This document shows, piece after piece, positions 52,588 to 61,047 of a stretch of 64,000 bases of DNA. This DNA is from a virus: positions 19,399 to 83,398 of IMG/VR virus record IMGVR_UViG_3300050015_000481; one strand, written 5' to 3'. Within the stretch, counting starts at the first letter, position 1; each line of letters begins with the position of its first letter. The notes beneath the pieces are model-generated. The model was given only the letters and a program-made list of their open reading frames with translations, was not told the DNA's origin and searched no databases. The position numbers and the translations under genes are program-made.

Positions 52588-53173
52588 TAAATATAAAATT
52601 GATAACAGTAATCATCATATAGCTGAGAATGCCAAGACTCAAATAGTGTTGGGTACAAGTTTACGTAAAAGTAATTATCATATTACGAGATTACAGCACA
52701 AGGACTTCGGTAAATCCAAAAAATGGAGTACATATACTATTACCAGAGAAGGATTAGTATATCAACACTTTGAGGACAAATTTCATAGTGATTTTCTCGG
52801 AATTAAAGATGCTGATAGAAAAATCATATCGGTTATTCTTGAAAACATGGGTTGTTTATTTAAAACACCCACAGATACCTATATTAATTGGCTAAATGAA
52901 GTTTGTGAGGAAGTCAATATAACTGAAAAAACATGGCTTGGTTATAATTTCTGGGAAAAATTCGCTGAACAGCAAATGGAAAGTATTGTATTGCTTTGCA
53001 AACAACTTTGTGAAGAACATAATATACCAAAGGTTTGTATGGACTTTCATCATTATCATAAAGATACAATCAAATTCAGGGGAATAGTCTTCAGAAGTAA
53101 TTACATTGAAGACAGTAGCGATATAAATCCACTATTTGATATACAGAAATTTAATGAAATGCTTAATAGTTAG
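52568..53173 (+). CDS. Amidase-like protein with altered zinc ligands
   Basis: This protein of about 201 residues starts at ATG 52568. The order TYTITREGLVYQHFEDKFHS, then ISVILENMG and WEKFAEQQMESIVLLC...EEHNIP parallels N-acetylmuramoyl-L-alanine amidase/PGRP proteins such as T7 lysozyme. The first zinc His (IVIHHT in the family) appears as IVLGTS, while a His remains in FHSDFLG and more His near the end (FHHYHKD). It may be an inactive relative, a binder of peptidoglycan, or a divergent enzyme. Family assignment is tentative. Confidence 0.5.
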   Translation: MLKIDIDKYKIDNSNHHIAENAKTQIVLGTSLRKSNYHITRLQHKDFGKSKKWSTYTITREGLVYQHFEDKFHSDFLGIKDADRKIISVILENMGCLFKTPTDTYINWLNEVCEEVNITEKTWLGYNFWEKFAEQQMESIVLLCKQLCEEHNIPKVCMDFHHYHKDTIKFRGIVFRSNYIEDSSDINPLFDIQKFNEMLNS

Positions 53174-53181
53174 TATTTATA
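53173..53181 (+). promoter_or_regulatory. GTATTTATW phage promoter motif
   Basis: GTATTTATA begins at the last base of the amidase-like stop codon and ends 13 bases before the start at 53195. Confidence 0.6.
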
Positions 53182-53194
53182 CAAAAAGACCGAT

Positions 53195-53710
53195 ATGAAT
53201 ATTAATGATAAGACCACACCAAACCAAATGAGAATACTAATGAAACGTATGCGTACAGGTAATTATGTTGTTGCAGAAAACAAAGAAACAACAAAACATG
53301 AATTATCTATGCGTGACATGTTAAAAATCACACGTACACGTAGTATTAATGAAGACGTTGAAGATCAGGAAGCCGTTGAGCCAGAGAATAAAAAGACCGC
53401 ACAAGATCAGGCAAACGAAGAGCAAAAACTCACTGCACGTCTGGGCGATAATGTTGACATAAAATTCAGTGACTTGGTTGTGACTGACAAATACGTATTT
53501 TTCGGTGGTACTGTTAATAATGAATTCATATTCACGTATAAAGTACCGAATAATGAAGAAACTGATGGTGTGCAATTCAATTATTTCAATAGCTTCAATC
53601 CAGATGATGAAGAAAACAAAAGAATAATTAAGGAGATTGAGAATTATTATAATGAATTTGCAGCCTACTGGATGCGAAACGCCATTCAAAAATTCGATAA
53701 TCGAATGTAA
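53195..53710 (+). CDS. Hypothetical, possibly virion-associated protein
   Basis: This is a 171-residue protein. The N-terminal 85 residues are Arg/Lys/Glu-rich and probably disordered, with VVAENKE and SINEDVE (x-x-E motifs of the prohead-protease form). The C-terminal 85 residues form a compact alpha/beta domain (DIKFSDLVVTDKYVFFGG, then EFIFTYKVP). It is a single-gene unit with its own GTATTTATA and a strong terminator. Removal of a basic pro-segment in the capsid is a reasonable but untested idea. Confidence 0.6.
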   Translation: MNINDKTTPNQMRILMKRMRTGNYVVAENKETTKHELSMRDMLKITRTRSINEDVEDQEAVEPENKKTAQDQANEEQKLTARLGDNVDIKFSDLVVTDKYVFFGGTVNNEFIFTYKVPNNEETDGVQFNYFNSFNPDDEENKRIIKEIENYYNEFAAYWMRNAIQKFDNRM

Positions 53711-53719
53711 TAACTTATA

Positions 53720-53746
53720 ACCGACATGAAAATGTCGGTTTTTTTA
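53720..53746 (+). terminator. Rho-independent terminator
   Basis: ACCGACAT / ATGTCGGT stem with a GAAA tetraloop, followed by T7. Confidence 0.92.
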
Positions 53747-53753
53747 TGTTTGA

Positions 53754-53762
53754 GTATTTATT
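53754..53762 (+). promoter_or_regulatory. GTATTTATW phage promoter motif
   Basis: GTATTTATT lies 14 bases before the start at 53777, right after the terminator. Confidence 0.6.
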
Positions 53763-53776
53763 ATAAAATATTATAA

Positions 53777-54595
53777 ATGGGAGCACTATTAAAAAAATTA
53801 TGGACATGGTTATTACAAAAAAATCATATGATTATCGTAATAATCTTATTGTTGTTATTTGGGATGGGAGCAACAATATATTTTCAGCACAAAAGTATTT
53901 TAAATTTAAAAGATAAATATCAAACCGAAGTGAAATTAAAAGATGCTTTGCTTGATAGTAATCATTATTACATTAATAAAAGGGGTGAATGGGTTGTAGA
54001 AAGACTATCATTGCAAGAATCTCTGAAGAATCTTGAAAAAATGAATGGTCAACTAACTACCAGTCAAAAAGAAATGCTTGCAAGAATTGAAGACTTAAAT
54101 AAAAGTAATACCACAATTGCAGCAGCATTGATTAAATCTCAAGTAACAATTGATTCATTATTAAGTCATAGCAGTGCAATTATTGATAGCGTAAATAAAA
54201 ATTTGACATTTCGAGATTCAGTACTTAATAAGAAAAAGGAAGCCATATTTAAATACGATATAACAATTAATAAAGCAGTTCCAGCGTTTGCAAGTATTAA
54301 GCCAACGATAATGTTTAATAATATAACATTACCAAACACACAATTTATCGAATTTCATTGGAAGAATGAAAAGAAAATTGGCTATCCAATTGCATTTAGT
54401 GTAACAAACAGTAATGATTTATTTAAAACAACAAATATTGATAGTTATGTAATACCTGAAATAAAGAAGGAAACAGTAAAACCAAGTTTTTGGAACAATT
54501 TAGGTACATTCTTTAATACTACTGGTGGAAAGGTATTATGGTTTGGCATTGGCGGTCTTGCAGGTGCGGAAGCCTATCATTTATTAACAAAATAA
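53777..54595 (+). CDS. Membrane-anchored coiled-coil protein, spanin-like
   Basis: This is a 272-residue protein. A short basic N-terminus is followed by one membrane span at about residues 18-35 (MIIVIILLLLFGMGATIYF), a long coiled coil (about 40-155) and a beta-type C-terminal part. A second weakly hydrophobic Gly-rich stretch lies at the end (VLWFGIGGLAGAEAYHLL). The N-in anchor plus periplasmic coil resembles inner-membrane spanins and Rz-like lysis proteins, though it is longer than usual. An alternative is a tail-tube or injection-related membrane protein. Confidence 0.55.
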   Translation: MGALLKKLWTWLLQKNHMIIVIILLLLFGMGATIYFQHKSILNLKDKYQTEVKLKDALLDSNHYYINKRGEWVVERLSLQESLKNLEKMNGQLTTSQKEMLARIEDLNKSNTTIAAALIKSQVTIDSLLSHSSAIIDSVNKNLTFRDSVLNKKKEAIFKYDITINKAVPAFASIKPTIMFNNITLPNTQFIEFHWKNEKKIGYPIAFSVTNSNDLFKTTNIDSYVIPEIKKETVKPSFWNNLGTFFNTTGGKVLWFGIGGLAGAEAYHLLTK

Positions 54596-54632
54596 TATAC
54601 TCCGTAAGTGGAGGACAAATTAATATCTTGGG

Positions 54633-54669
54633 GAACGCATATCTTATTTGGTATGCGTTCTTTCTTTTT
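54633..54669 (+). terminator. Rho-independent terminator
   Basis: GAACGCATA / TATGCGTTC stem around a 10-base loop, followed by a T-rich tract. Confidence 0.9.
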
Positions 54670-54680
54670 GAGTTCTGTAA

Positions 54681-54689
54681 GTATTTATA
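54681..54689 (+). promoter_or_regulatory. GTATTTATW phage promoter motif
   Basis: GTATTTATA lies 19 bases before the start at 54709, after the terminator. Confidence 0.6.
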
Positions 54690-54708
54690 AACAACAGATA
54701 AGCGTAAC

Positions 54709-54915
54709 ATGGATAAAACTGAAATAGAAAAAATCGCTCGTGATGAAATTAAGAAATTCGTTAAGGATTCTCTTGATAAAGAGGTAAAAAAGGCATTGGG
54801 CAGTTCTAATAGTCAGACCAGAGCAGAAATGATTAATACTATCAAGAATGCAATGGAAGCTGTGGTTAAAGTGTTATGGCAGAAGAAAGATTTCTGGCGT
54901 TCTGATATTAAATAA
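54709..54915 (+). CDS. Small helical protein
   Basis: This 68-residue charged helical protein (IEKIARDEIKKFVKDSLDKE) has an aromatic C-terminus (VVKVLWQKKDFWRSDI). It resembles in composition the C-terminal helix of the protein at 12032. Its stop lies 10 bases before the HNH gene, which has probably inserted behind it. Function unknown. Confidence 0.65.
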   Translation: MDKTEIEKIARDEIKKFVKDSLDKEVKKALGSSNSQTRAEMINTIKNAMEAVVKVLWQKKDFWRSDIK

Positions 54916-54925
54916 TCTAAATGTT

Positions 54926-55579
54926 ATGAACACAAGAAGTGAATATGATAAGGATTATTATTTAAAGAATAAAGAAAAGAAAAAAGAACGAGAGAAAAAA
55001 CGTTATTTAAATAATAAAGAAAACGTTAAAGAAAAAAGAAGAAATGATTATTTAAATAATAAAGCAATAATTACCGAAAGAGTTAATAAATATTATTTAA
55101 ACAATATCGAAAAAATTAGTCTTTATAAAAAAGATTATCGTACAAAAAATTCTGAAAGTATAAAAAAATATCGTTTAACTCATAAAGAAAATTTAAGAGT
55201 ATATTATAACAATAAATATGCCACAGATATTTCATATAAACTGAGTCATTGCATAAGATGCTTAATTAATGATTCTCTGAAAGAAGTACATCATAAGAAA
55301 ACATCAAAAACTCAAGATATTTTAGGGTGTACATATAGTGAATTTAAAACATATTTGGAATCGAAATTCGAACCTTGGATGAATTGGTCAAATCATGGGA
55401 ACTGGAATGGTTGTCCGCAAAAAATAAATACCGCATGGGACATCGATCATATTGTACCAATATCTTCAGCAAGAAATGAAGAAGAAATAATGAAATTAAA
55501 TCACTACACGAATCTTCAACCGCTTTGCTCATATACTAACAGGCATATTAAATGTAATATCATTAATTTTACTGAATAA
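54926..55579 (+). CDS. HNH homing endonuclease
   Basis: This is a 217-residue protein starting at ATG 54926 (MNTRSEYDKDYYLKNK). The first 110 residues are a Lys/Asn/Tyr array of about 13-residue repeats (YYLKNKEKKKE, RYLNNKENVKE, DYLNNKAIITE, YYLNNIEKIS), probably wrapping DNA. The C-terminal HNH domain has WDIDHIVPIS, NLQPLCSYTNR and a final KCN. It stands between a small unknown gene and the large DUF3008 gene. The HNH motif has the normal Asp-His-Ile-x-P core, so the enzyme should be active. Confidence 0.82.
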   Translation: MNTRSEYDKDYYLKNKEKKKEREKKRYLNNKENVKEKRRNDYLNNKAIITERVNKYYLNNIEKISLYKKDYRTKNSESIKKYRLTHKENLRVYYNNKYATDISYKLSHCIRCLINDSLKEVHHKKTSKTQDILGCTYSEFKTYLESKFEPWMNWSNHGNWNGCPQKINTAWDIDHIVPISSARNEEEIMKLNHYTNLQPLCSYTNRHIKCNIINFTE

Positions 55580-55583
55580 ATTA

Positions 55584-55592
55584 GTATTTATA
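55584..55592 (+). promoter_or_regulatory. GTATTTATW phage promoter motif
   Basis: GTATTTATA lies 22 bases before the start at 55615. Confidence 0.6.
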
Positions 55593-55614
55593 TAAAACGT
55601 ATACGTAAAGTAAA

Positions 55615-58206
55615 ATGAATACATTTAAACCAACATTAAGTAAACCAACACCACAAGGTGCGAATTTTGAAAAGAATTTTAAGAAAACCATGAATGCAAA
55701 TAATGTAGTATTAAATGAAACAGATGGTTTATTGAGTGAAGCAGAACAATCACTTAAGAAGAAAATTTTTAGCTTGGCTAAAATGGAAGCATTGGTTTTT
55801 TCTGACCCAAAATTAAAAGCCAAATATGAAGAAATGGCTGAGAACGGTGAAGAAAAATATGGTTATCATTATAATGAAACCATTCAAAATATGTTATTTA
55901 ATGATTACGTTTTAAATAGTCCACTGTATTTACAGAAATATAAGCAAGCAATTCCACAAGTCGAAAAGAAACGTAGGGATAAAAGCGGTATAAATCAATT
56001 AAAGAAAACGGGAGAGAAGAAAATGCAACATAAACTTGACATACAAAAGCCGAAACCAGCAGCAGGTATCGATTTACAGAAACCAGAAGAAAATGAAGAA
56101 ACTGGTTCAGCAAGCTCTGGCGCATTTGCACCAGCATTGGGAATGCAAAAAAAAGAAATAGCTGAAATGACAGGTACTGGCGGTGGTAGCGGTGCTATTG
56201 GTGGTGCAGGTGCATCAGGCAATGGCGAAACTGGCACAGGTGCATATTACACACCCACAGCATGGGGTAAAGGAGATTTAATGAAAGCCAAAGGTAAAGC
56301 AAAAGTAAAAACTATACCAATGATTAAAGGCGGTACAATAATTGCCGAAAGTAATTACCTTACCGAAACCGATGGTTTTGAAAAGTTTATTCAGATGCTT
56401 AATGAAGAAGATGATGCAGATATGCGTCAAATGGGACAAGTATACCAGCAAACACATACAGGAAGCAATAAGGGTTTGGGTGTTAGTGAATTACCACAAT
56501 CACCTGAACGAACACAAAAGATAAAAGATATTGAAGACAACACCATGTTATTTCTTGGTCAGGATATTCAACATAGCCCAGATGCTGATGTTGAAATTTT
56601 TCATCAGGACATGACAGAACCACATACACTTATTCCACATCAGGACAATAAAATTCCCGAAATGCAAGTAGATGGTATTGCATCAAAACTACCTAAAACA
56701 CCAGTTGGCACATGGGATAAAATTAACATGAAAGGCAGAAAAGCAGCTAATGATGAAATGGTTAATAAAACCAGTGCATTCACAAGCGACACAATAAAAA
56801 ATTGGGATGATGCAGATGCAAAAACAGAAATGGATACATTAAAAACTGGCGACCCAGATAAAGTAAATTTACAAGCTATGGAAGAATCAAAACAAATTAA
56901 AGAAGTTGCAAAATCAAAAGAACAGCAACGACTATTCGGTATGGCACATGCTGTACAAAAAGGCGAATTAAGTCCAAGTAAGGTTGGCGGTGCAGTTAAA
57001 AAAATTGCAAAAGATGTAAGTCCTGAAGATGTTGAAGATTTTGCTTCAACCAAGCATAAGGGTTTACCTGAAAAAGTTAAAAGCGTTGATGAAGATGCTA
57101 TGACAATGGCAAATGCTTCAAAAATGCAACCTAAAGAAGATTCTATGTCAAATAAAATGGATAGCACCATGCCTGTTGGTATGCAAGATATACAAGAAAG
57201 TATGGCACTATTGGAAGAATTAAATAACGAATTGAATGCATATTCAGTTCATCAAAGTAAATTAATGAAAATGAGCGAAGATAAAAAACCATCATCATTG
57301 ATAATGAAAGATCGTCTTGGTGATGAAAATAAAGCAAACTTCAAAAAAGATTTTAACAACAGCGACACAAAGGAAACCATTGATGTTGAAAAAGAATTAC
57401 AATGGAAAGATCAACAAACTGATGTTCCAGAAAATCCACAAGATTTAGCACAGGACATCGAAGATACTGAAGTTAAAACTGCTGATATGAAATCAGGTGA
57501 AGGACTTAAAGATGTTGGTGATAGCGCAAATGATAAGGGTGATGAGATACCAAAACGTAATTTCACAACTAAAGAACAGGAAGAAGTAAATATGTATCGT
57601 AATGGTCAGCATAGTCTGGTTTATGATAATGACCCGGGCAAACGTTTTGAAGATCGTATGAAAGCTGATATGGGTGACAAAGTTTATGAAATGAGAAAAA
57701 AACAACTCGAATTTAAAGGCAAAGCACCTATGTATAATAAAGTTGCACAACCTGTACAGGACACCAAAGCAGAAAGATCAGAGTTTGATAAAGAAAAATC
57801 TGGCTGGAACGAAAGAGAAGGACTTAAAGAGTCTATGGTTACTGGTAGATATATTAATGCTTTGAATAAAAGACGTTTGATTGATTTCAAATTGAATGAA
57901 GTTCTTATTGCAGACAAGGTTAATGAAAACTTATTTGAAATTGATTTCACTGGTCTTGGCAATACATATGATAGCAAAACTATTAACAATAAAGTCATTG
58001 TTAACGAAGCAGTTGTAAATGTAATAGCTGAAAATAAATTCTATACTGATGGTCAGAAGATATTTGCAGTAAAGAATCCAGTTCAAAGTCTTAATGAGAA
58101 TGATCAAAAGGCTAAACCAGTAATAAATGAACAGTTTGAAAAAATGAAACATTTAAGTGGATATAAACCAAATAATTTCATTAATACCAAAAATATTAAA
58201 CTATAA
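55615..58206 (+). CDS. Large, mostly disordered protein with DUF3008 domain; probable virion or core protein
   Basis: This is an 863-residue protein. Residues about 440-500 form a DUF3008-like domain (KSKEQQRLFGMAHAVQKGEL, then ASTKHKGLPEKV in that order). The rest is low-complexity: Gly-rich near 185-210, and Asp/Lys/Glu-rich elsewhere. Many x-x-E motifs occur (VLNETDGLLSEAE near 32-43, LTETDG, MLNEEDD, LNEVLI, VNEAVV, SLNENDQ, INEQFE), of the T4 prohead-protease form L/I-x-E. This would suit a capsid core protein cut during maturation. Ends one base into the next gene. Confidence 0.68.
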   Translation: MNTFKPTLSKPTPQGANFEKNFKKTMNANNVVLNETDGLLSEAEQSLKKKIFSLAKMEALVFSDPKLKAKYEEMAENGEEKYGYHYNETIQNMLFNDYVLNSPLYLQKYKQAIPQVEKKRRDKSGINQLKKTGEKKMQHKLDIQKPKPAAGIDLQKPEENEETGSASSGAFAPALGMQKKEIAEMTGTGGGSGAIGGAGASGNGETGTGAYYTPTAWGKGDLMKAKGKAKVKTIPMIKGGTIIAESNYLTETDGFEKFIQMLNEEDDADMRQMGQVYQQTHTGSNKGLGVSELPQSPERTQKIKDIEDNTMLFLGQDIQHSPDADVEIFHQDMTEPHTLIPHQDNKIPEMQVDGIASKLPKTPVGTWDKINMKGRKAANDEMVNKTSAFTSDTIKNWDDADAKTEMDTLKTGDPDKVNLQAMEESKQIKEVAKSKEQQRLFGMAHAVQKGELSPSKVGGAVKKIAKDVSPEDVEDFASTKHKGLPEKVKSVDEDAMTMANASKMQPKEDSMSNKMDSTMPVGMQDIQESMALLEELNNELNAYSVHQSKLMKMSEDKKPSSLIMKDRLGDENKANFKKDFNNSDTKETIDVEKELQWKDQQTDVPENPQDLAQDIEDTEVKTADMKSGEGLKDVGDSANDKGDEIPKRNFTTKEQEEVNMYRNGQHSLVYDNDPGKRFEDRMKADMGDKVYEMRKKQLEFKGKAPMYNKVAQPVQDTKAERSEFDKEKSGWNEREGLKESMVTGRYINALNKRRLIDFKLNEVLIADKVNENLFEIDFTGLGNTYDSKTINNKVIVNEAVVNVIAENKFYTDGQKIFAVKNPVQSLNENDQKAKPVINEQFEKMKHLSGYKPNNFINTKNIKL

Positions 58207-58580
58207 TGGCAAATATTACTGATAGAATATCTAAGGAACAATTCGATTTAGCTTATGGTCATCATGACGCAAGCAAATGGATTAGCTTTGCATATGAATA
58301 TTTTTCAACAAGTTCTGAAGCAAAAAATCTCAGTCTTAAGAAAGATATTGTTTATTTTTTAGCTGGTTTATTTGTTTTTGGTCTTGTGGGAACAGTCTTT
58401 AATTTTGCAAGAGCATTGGTCGCATTGACAGTAATACCTTATTGTTTTGTATTGGCAGTACTTGTTCTGTACTTATTTTCTGCCGTAATTCTCAATAACA
58501 TCAGGATTGGAAAAATTAAAAAAGAACTCGGCATAAACTCCGATGAATACAATGCACTGGTTTCAGTGTATTATTCATAA
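58206..58580 (+). CDS. Small membrane protein with two spans
   Basis: This is a 124-residue protein. Two hydrophobic stretches lie at about residues 47-70 (IVYFLAGLFVFGLVGTVFNF) and 73-97 (LVALTVIPYCFVLAVLVLYL). The N-terminus is soluble (AYGHHDASKWISFAYEYFS) and the C-terminus is charged. A hairpin topology fits a holin or a host-membrane modifier. Coupled to the preceding gene by one base and followed by a terminator. Confidence 0.55.
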   Translation: MANITDRISKEQFDLAYGHHDASKWISFAYEYFSTSSEAKNLSLKKDIVYFLAGLFVFGLVGTVFNFARALVALTVIPYCFVLAVLVLYLFSAVILNNIRIGKIKKELGINSDEYNALVSVYYS

Positions 58581-58585
58581 AAATA

Positions 58586-58612
58586 AAAAGGCATCCTCAC
58601 AGATGCCTTTTT
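58586..58612 (+). terminator. Rho-independent terminator
   Basis: AAAAAGGCATC / GATGCCTTTTT stem with a 6-base loop. Confidence 0.9.
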
Positions 58613-58637
58613 CATTAGTATGAAATTATTCGTGACT

Positions 58638-58646
58638 GTATTTATT
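58638..58646 (+). promoter_or_regulatory. GTATTTATW phage promoter motif
   Basis: GTATTTATT lies 15 bases before the GTG start of the homing endonuclease at 58662. Confidence 0.55.
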
Positions 58647-58661
58647 TGAAAGGGAAGATAA

Positions 58662-59546
58662 GTGAAAAAGAATTTAACAAATATTGAATTTATTAAAAAA
58701 GCAAAAAGTGTTCATGGCGATAAGTATGATTATTTACAGTGTGAGTATAAAGGAGGAAAATTAAAAGTTAAAATTATTTGTCCTATTCATGGAATATTTG
58801 AAAAAACACCAAATAATCATTTAGTCGGTCAGGGATGTCCAAAATGCAGTAATAAATATAAGCCTACAACAGAAGAATATATAATAAAAGCAAATATTGT
58901 ACATAAAAATAAATATAATTATTTATTGGCTAACTATTCTAATGCAAACAATAAAATTAAAATAATTTGTTTTGAACATGGTGAGTTTTCACAAAAACCT
59001 AAAGATCATTTAAACGGTCAGGGTTGCCCCAAATGTGCAAAAAAATATAAACCAAACACAAAAGAATTTATTGAAAATGTTAAAAAAAGACATAATGATA
59101 AATATGATTACAACAAGGTTAATTATCTTAGTAATAAAGTTAAAGTAATTATCATATGTCCTAAACATGGAGAATTTTTACAAACTCCACATAATCATAT
59201 TGGTGGACAAGGCTGTCCCAAATGTAAACAACCAAAAGGCGAAATTGAAATTAATCAATTTCTAATTAAAAACAATATAAATTATGAATCACAAAAAACG
59301 TTTGATGGGTGTGTTAATGAACGTTCCTTATATTTTGATTTTTATTTGCCTAATTATAATACATGTATTGAATATGATGGTAAACAACATTTTAAGGCGG
59401 TTAAATATTTTGGAGGAAACGATGGATTTAAAATACGACAAGAAAGAGATAAAATAAAAGAAGATTTTTGTAAGAAGAATAATATAAATCTAATAAGAAT
59501 AAAATATAATGAAAGCATTGAAAATAACTTAAAAATATTTTTATAA
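58662..59546 (+). CDS. Homing endonuclease with three DUF723 modules and PD-(D/E)XK domain
   Basis: This is a 294-residue protein, start GTG at 58662. It contains three ~65-residue DUF723-like modules, each with H-x-(D/N)-K-Y-(D/N)-Y, (V/I)-(K/I)-IIC-x-x-HG-x-F, then GQGCPKC. The C-terminal nuclease reads CVNERSLYFDFYLPNYNTCI and EYDGKQHF (PD-(D/E)XK, Vsr-like). It is closest in plan to the protein at 22138, with one more module, and more distantly to 42290. It stands alone between a terminator and the lysozyme gene. Confidence 0.82.
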   Translation: MKKNLTNIEFIKKAKSVHGDKYDYLQCEYKGGKLKVKIICPIHGIFEKTPNNHLVGQGCPKCSNKYKPTTEEYIIKANIVHKNKYNYLLANYSNANNKIKIICFEHGEFSQKPKDHLNGQGCPKCAKKYKPNTKEFIENVKKRHNDKYDYNKVNYLSNKVKVIIICPKHGEFLQTPHNHIGGQGCPKCKQPKGEIEINQFLIKNNINYESQKTFDGCVNERSLYFDFYLPNYNTCIEYDGKQHFKAVKYFGGNDGFKIRQERDKIKEDFCKKNNINLIRIKYNESIENNLKIFL

Positions 59547-59558
59547 AAAATAATAATT

Positions 59559-60239
59559 ATGGTAACGACAATAACAAATAAACGATTAAATGAACTTGGA
59601 TGTGTTCTTGGACTGGACTGTTCAAAATATCAGGTAGATATTAATTGGGCACAAGCAAAAGCAGCAGGAATTGATTTTGCTTTTGTAAAAATAACCGAAG
59701 GTACAACAGGTCATGAAGATAATCTTTATAACTTAAAAGCCAGAGTGTTATCAGCACAAAAGAATGGTGTGAAAGTCGGATACTATCACTTTGCACGCCC
59801 GGGCAACGTTGCTCTTCCTGAAGACGATGCAAATGAAGAAGCACAAAATGTCTTAGGTCACATAGGCTTTCTTCCTGTTGTTAAACTACCCCTTGTTTTG
59901 GATATCGAAGCATATTCTGACCAGAACATCTGGGATAATAAAGTTGATCACATGAATAGGTTTATTAAAACATTCATTGCCAAAATGACTGCACGTAATA
60001 TTCAGGTCATTGTTTATTCATATAAAAGTTTTCTTGATGATAATACAGATCATTCATTTGGTGCATATCCTTTATGGGTGGCAGCTTATGTGAAAAATCC
60101 AGAGGTTAATTTACCAGTGATTCCACTTGGCTGGACTGAATGGAAAATCTGGCAGTTTACAGAAAAAGGTCAAGTCGGTGGTTATACTGGCGATATTGAC
60201 TTGAACATAATGAAAAAAAGTTATCTTAATTTATTCTAA
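59559..60239 (+). CDS. GH25 lysozyme (endolysin)
   Basis: This 226-residue glycoside hydrolase of family 25 cuts the bacterial cell wall between MurNAc and GlcNAc. The N-terminal strand has GLDCSKYQ with D20, the middle the catalytic pair D115-I-E117 in LVLDIEAY, and the C-terminus WKIWQFTEKGQVGGY followed by DIDLN. All are in the expected order. No signal peptide or binding domain, so it is a single-domain endolysin needing a holin. No promoter motif of its own; it follows the homing endonuclease by 12 bases. Confidence 0.93.
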   Translation: MVTTITNKRLNELGCVLGLDCSKYQVDINWAQAKAAGIDFAFVKITEGTTGHEDNLYNLKARVLSAQKNGVKVGYYHFARPGNVALPEDDANEEAQNVLGHIGFLPVVKLPLVLDIEAYSDQNIWDNKVDHMNRFIKTFIAKMTARNIQVIVYSYKSFLDDNTDHSFGAYPLWVAAYVKNPEVNLPVIPLGWTEWKIWQFTEKGQVGGYTGDIDLNIMKKSYLNLF

Positions 60240-60673
60240 TGAATAGTAGTCAGAAATATATTATAGTTAAAGACAGGGTTGAAATATTCAAGGATTTTGC
60301 ATTAAATCTTCTGAATTACATTCAATATTATTATCTTGACCCAGAAAGCCTGAGTAAAGATGAGGATATTTATAACCATTACTCATGGTGCTTTAAAAAG
60401 GTCTGTGATGAATTTCTGTTGGAAGAACTTGATTTTACCAAAAATAAAAAGCTCAAACAGTATTTCTACGACTATTACTATCATCAATTTTATAAAATCG
60501 ATAAAGACAATATGAATCAGAATACTACATTGGAATTTTACGATAAGTTCTGGAGAAACATATTTGAAATCGATAAGCAAAAAAACAAAAACCTGCTTAA
60601 TATTCTTATTGAAATATATACAATCTTCGATAAATCAATAAATCAAGAGAAAAATATACTTGAAATTGTTTAA
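60239..60673 (+). CDS. Hypothetical helical protein
   Basis: This 144-residue protein is rich in Tyr, Phe, Lys and Asp and predicted almost all helical (DFALNLLNYIQYYYLDPES, QYFYDYYYHQFYKIDKD). The aromatic content is striking. It has no membrane span or catalytic motif. It overlaps the lysozyme stop by one base and is probably translated with it. Function unknown. Confidence 0.62.
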   Translation: MNSSQKYIIVKDRVEIFKDFALNLLNYIQYYYLDPESLSKDEDIYNHYSWCFKKVCDEFLLEELDFTKNKKLKQYFYDYYYHQFYKIDKDNMNQNTTLEFYDKFWRNIFEIDKQKNKNLLNILIEIYTIFDKSINQEKNILEIV

Positions 60674-60688
60674 AAACTCTTGCATGTC

Positions 60689-60697
60689 GTATTTATA
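60689..60697 (+). promoter_or_regulatory. GTATTTATW phage promoter motif
   Basis: GTATTTATA lies 52 bases before the start at 60750. A TTG at 60680 precedes it, and 20 bases later TATTTTTA gives a partial host-type promoter as well, so the site may be mixed. Confidence 0.5.
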
Positions 60698-60749
60698 TTC
60701 ACTATTTTTACAAGCACAAAAATAATATTATTTTAATTTTAAAACAACT

Positions 60750-61043
60750 ATGGCAAATTTAAAAGTAGACCTTTTAAACAAATTGAACAACGACAAGTAC
60801 TTTGCAGAAATGGAATTGATTCGTCTCGCACAAGAACCAAACATGAATTACCAGCAGAAAATTGATGAAATGCAGTATCTTCTTGAAAGACTTGCAATTC
60901 TTAATGGTGAAATCGCTTTGGCATCACAGTACTTTCAAGACCCTGTAGCACCACCTGTAGCACAGCCTGAAGCTGCTGCACCAGCTAATACACAAGCACC
61001 AGCACAACAGATTGTACACCCGGGACAAACCTTTGGAGAGTAA
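60750..61043 (+). CDS. Small protein with Ala/Pro-rich tail
   Basis: This is a 97-residue protein. The first 60 residues form helices (YFAEMELIRLAQEPNMNYQQ and KIDEMQYLLERLAILN). The rest is an Ala/Pro/Gln tail (PVAPPVAQPEAAAPANTQAP) that is probably flexible. It may be a small structural or scaffold protein. Stands at the head of a run of small genes. Confidence 0.62.
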   Translation: MANLKVDLLNKLNNDKYFAEMELIRLAQEPNMNYQQKIDEMQYLLERLAILNGEIALASQYFQDPVAPPVAQPEAAAPANTQAPAQQIVHPGQTFGE

Positions 61044-61047
61044 GATC

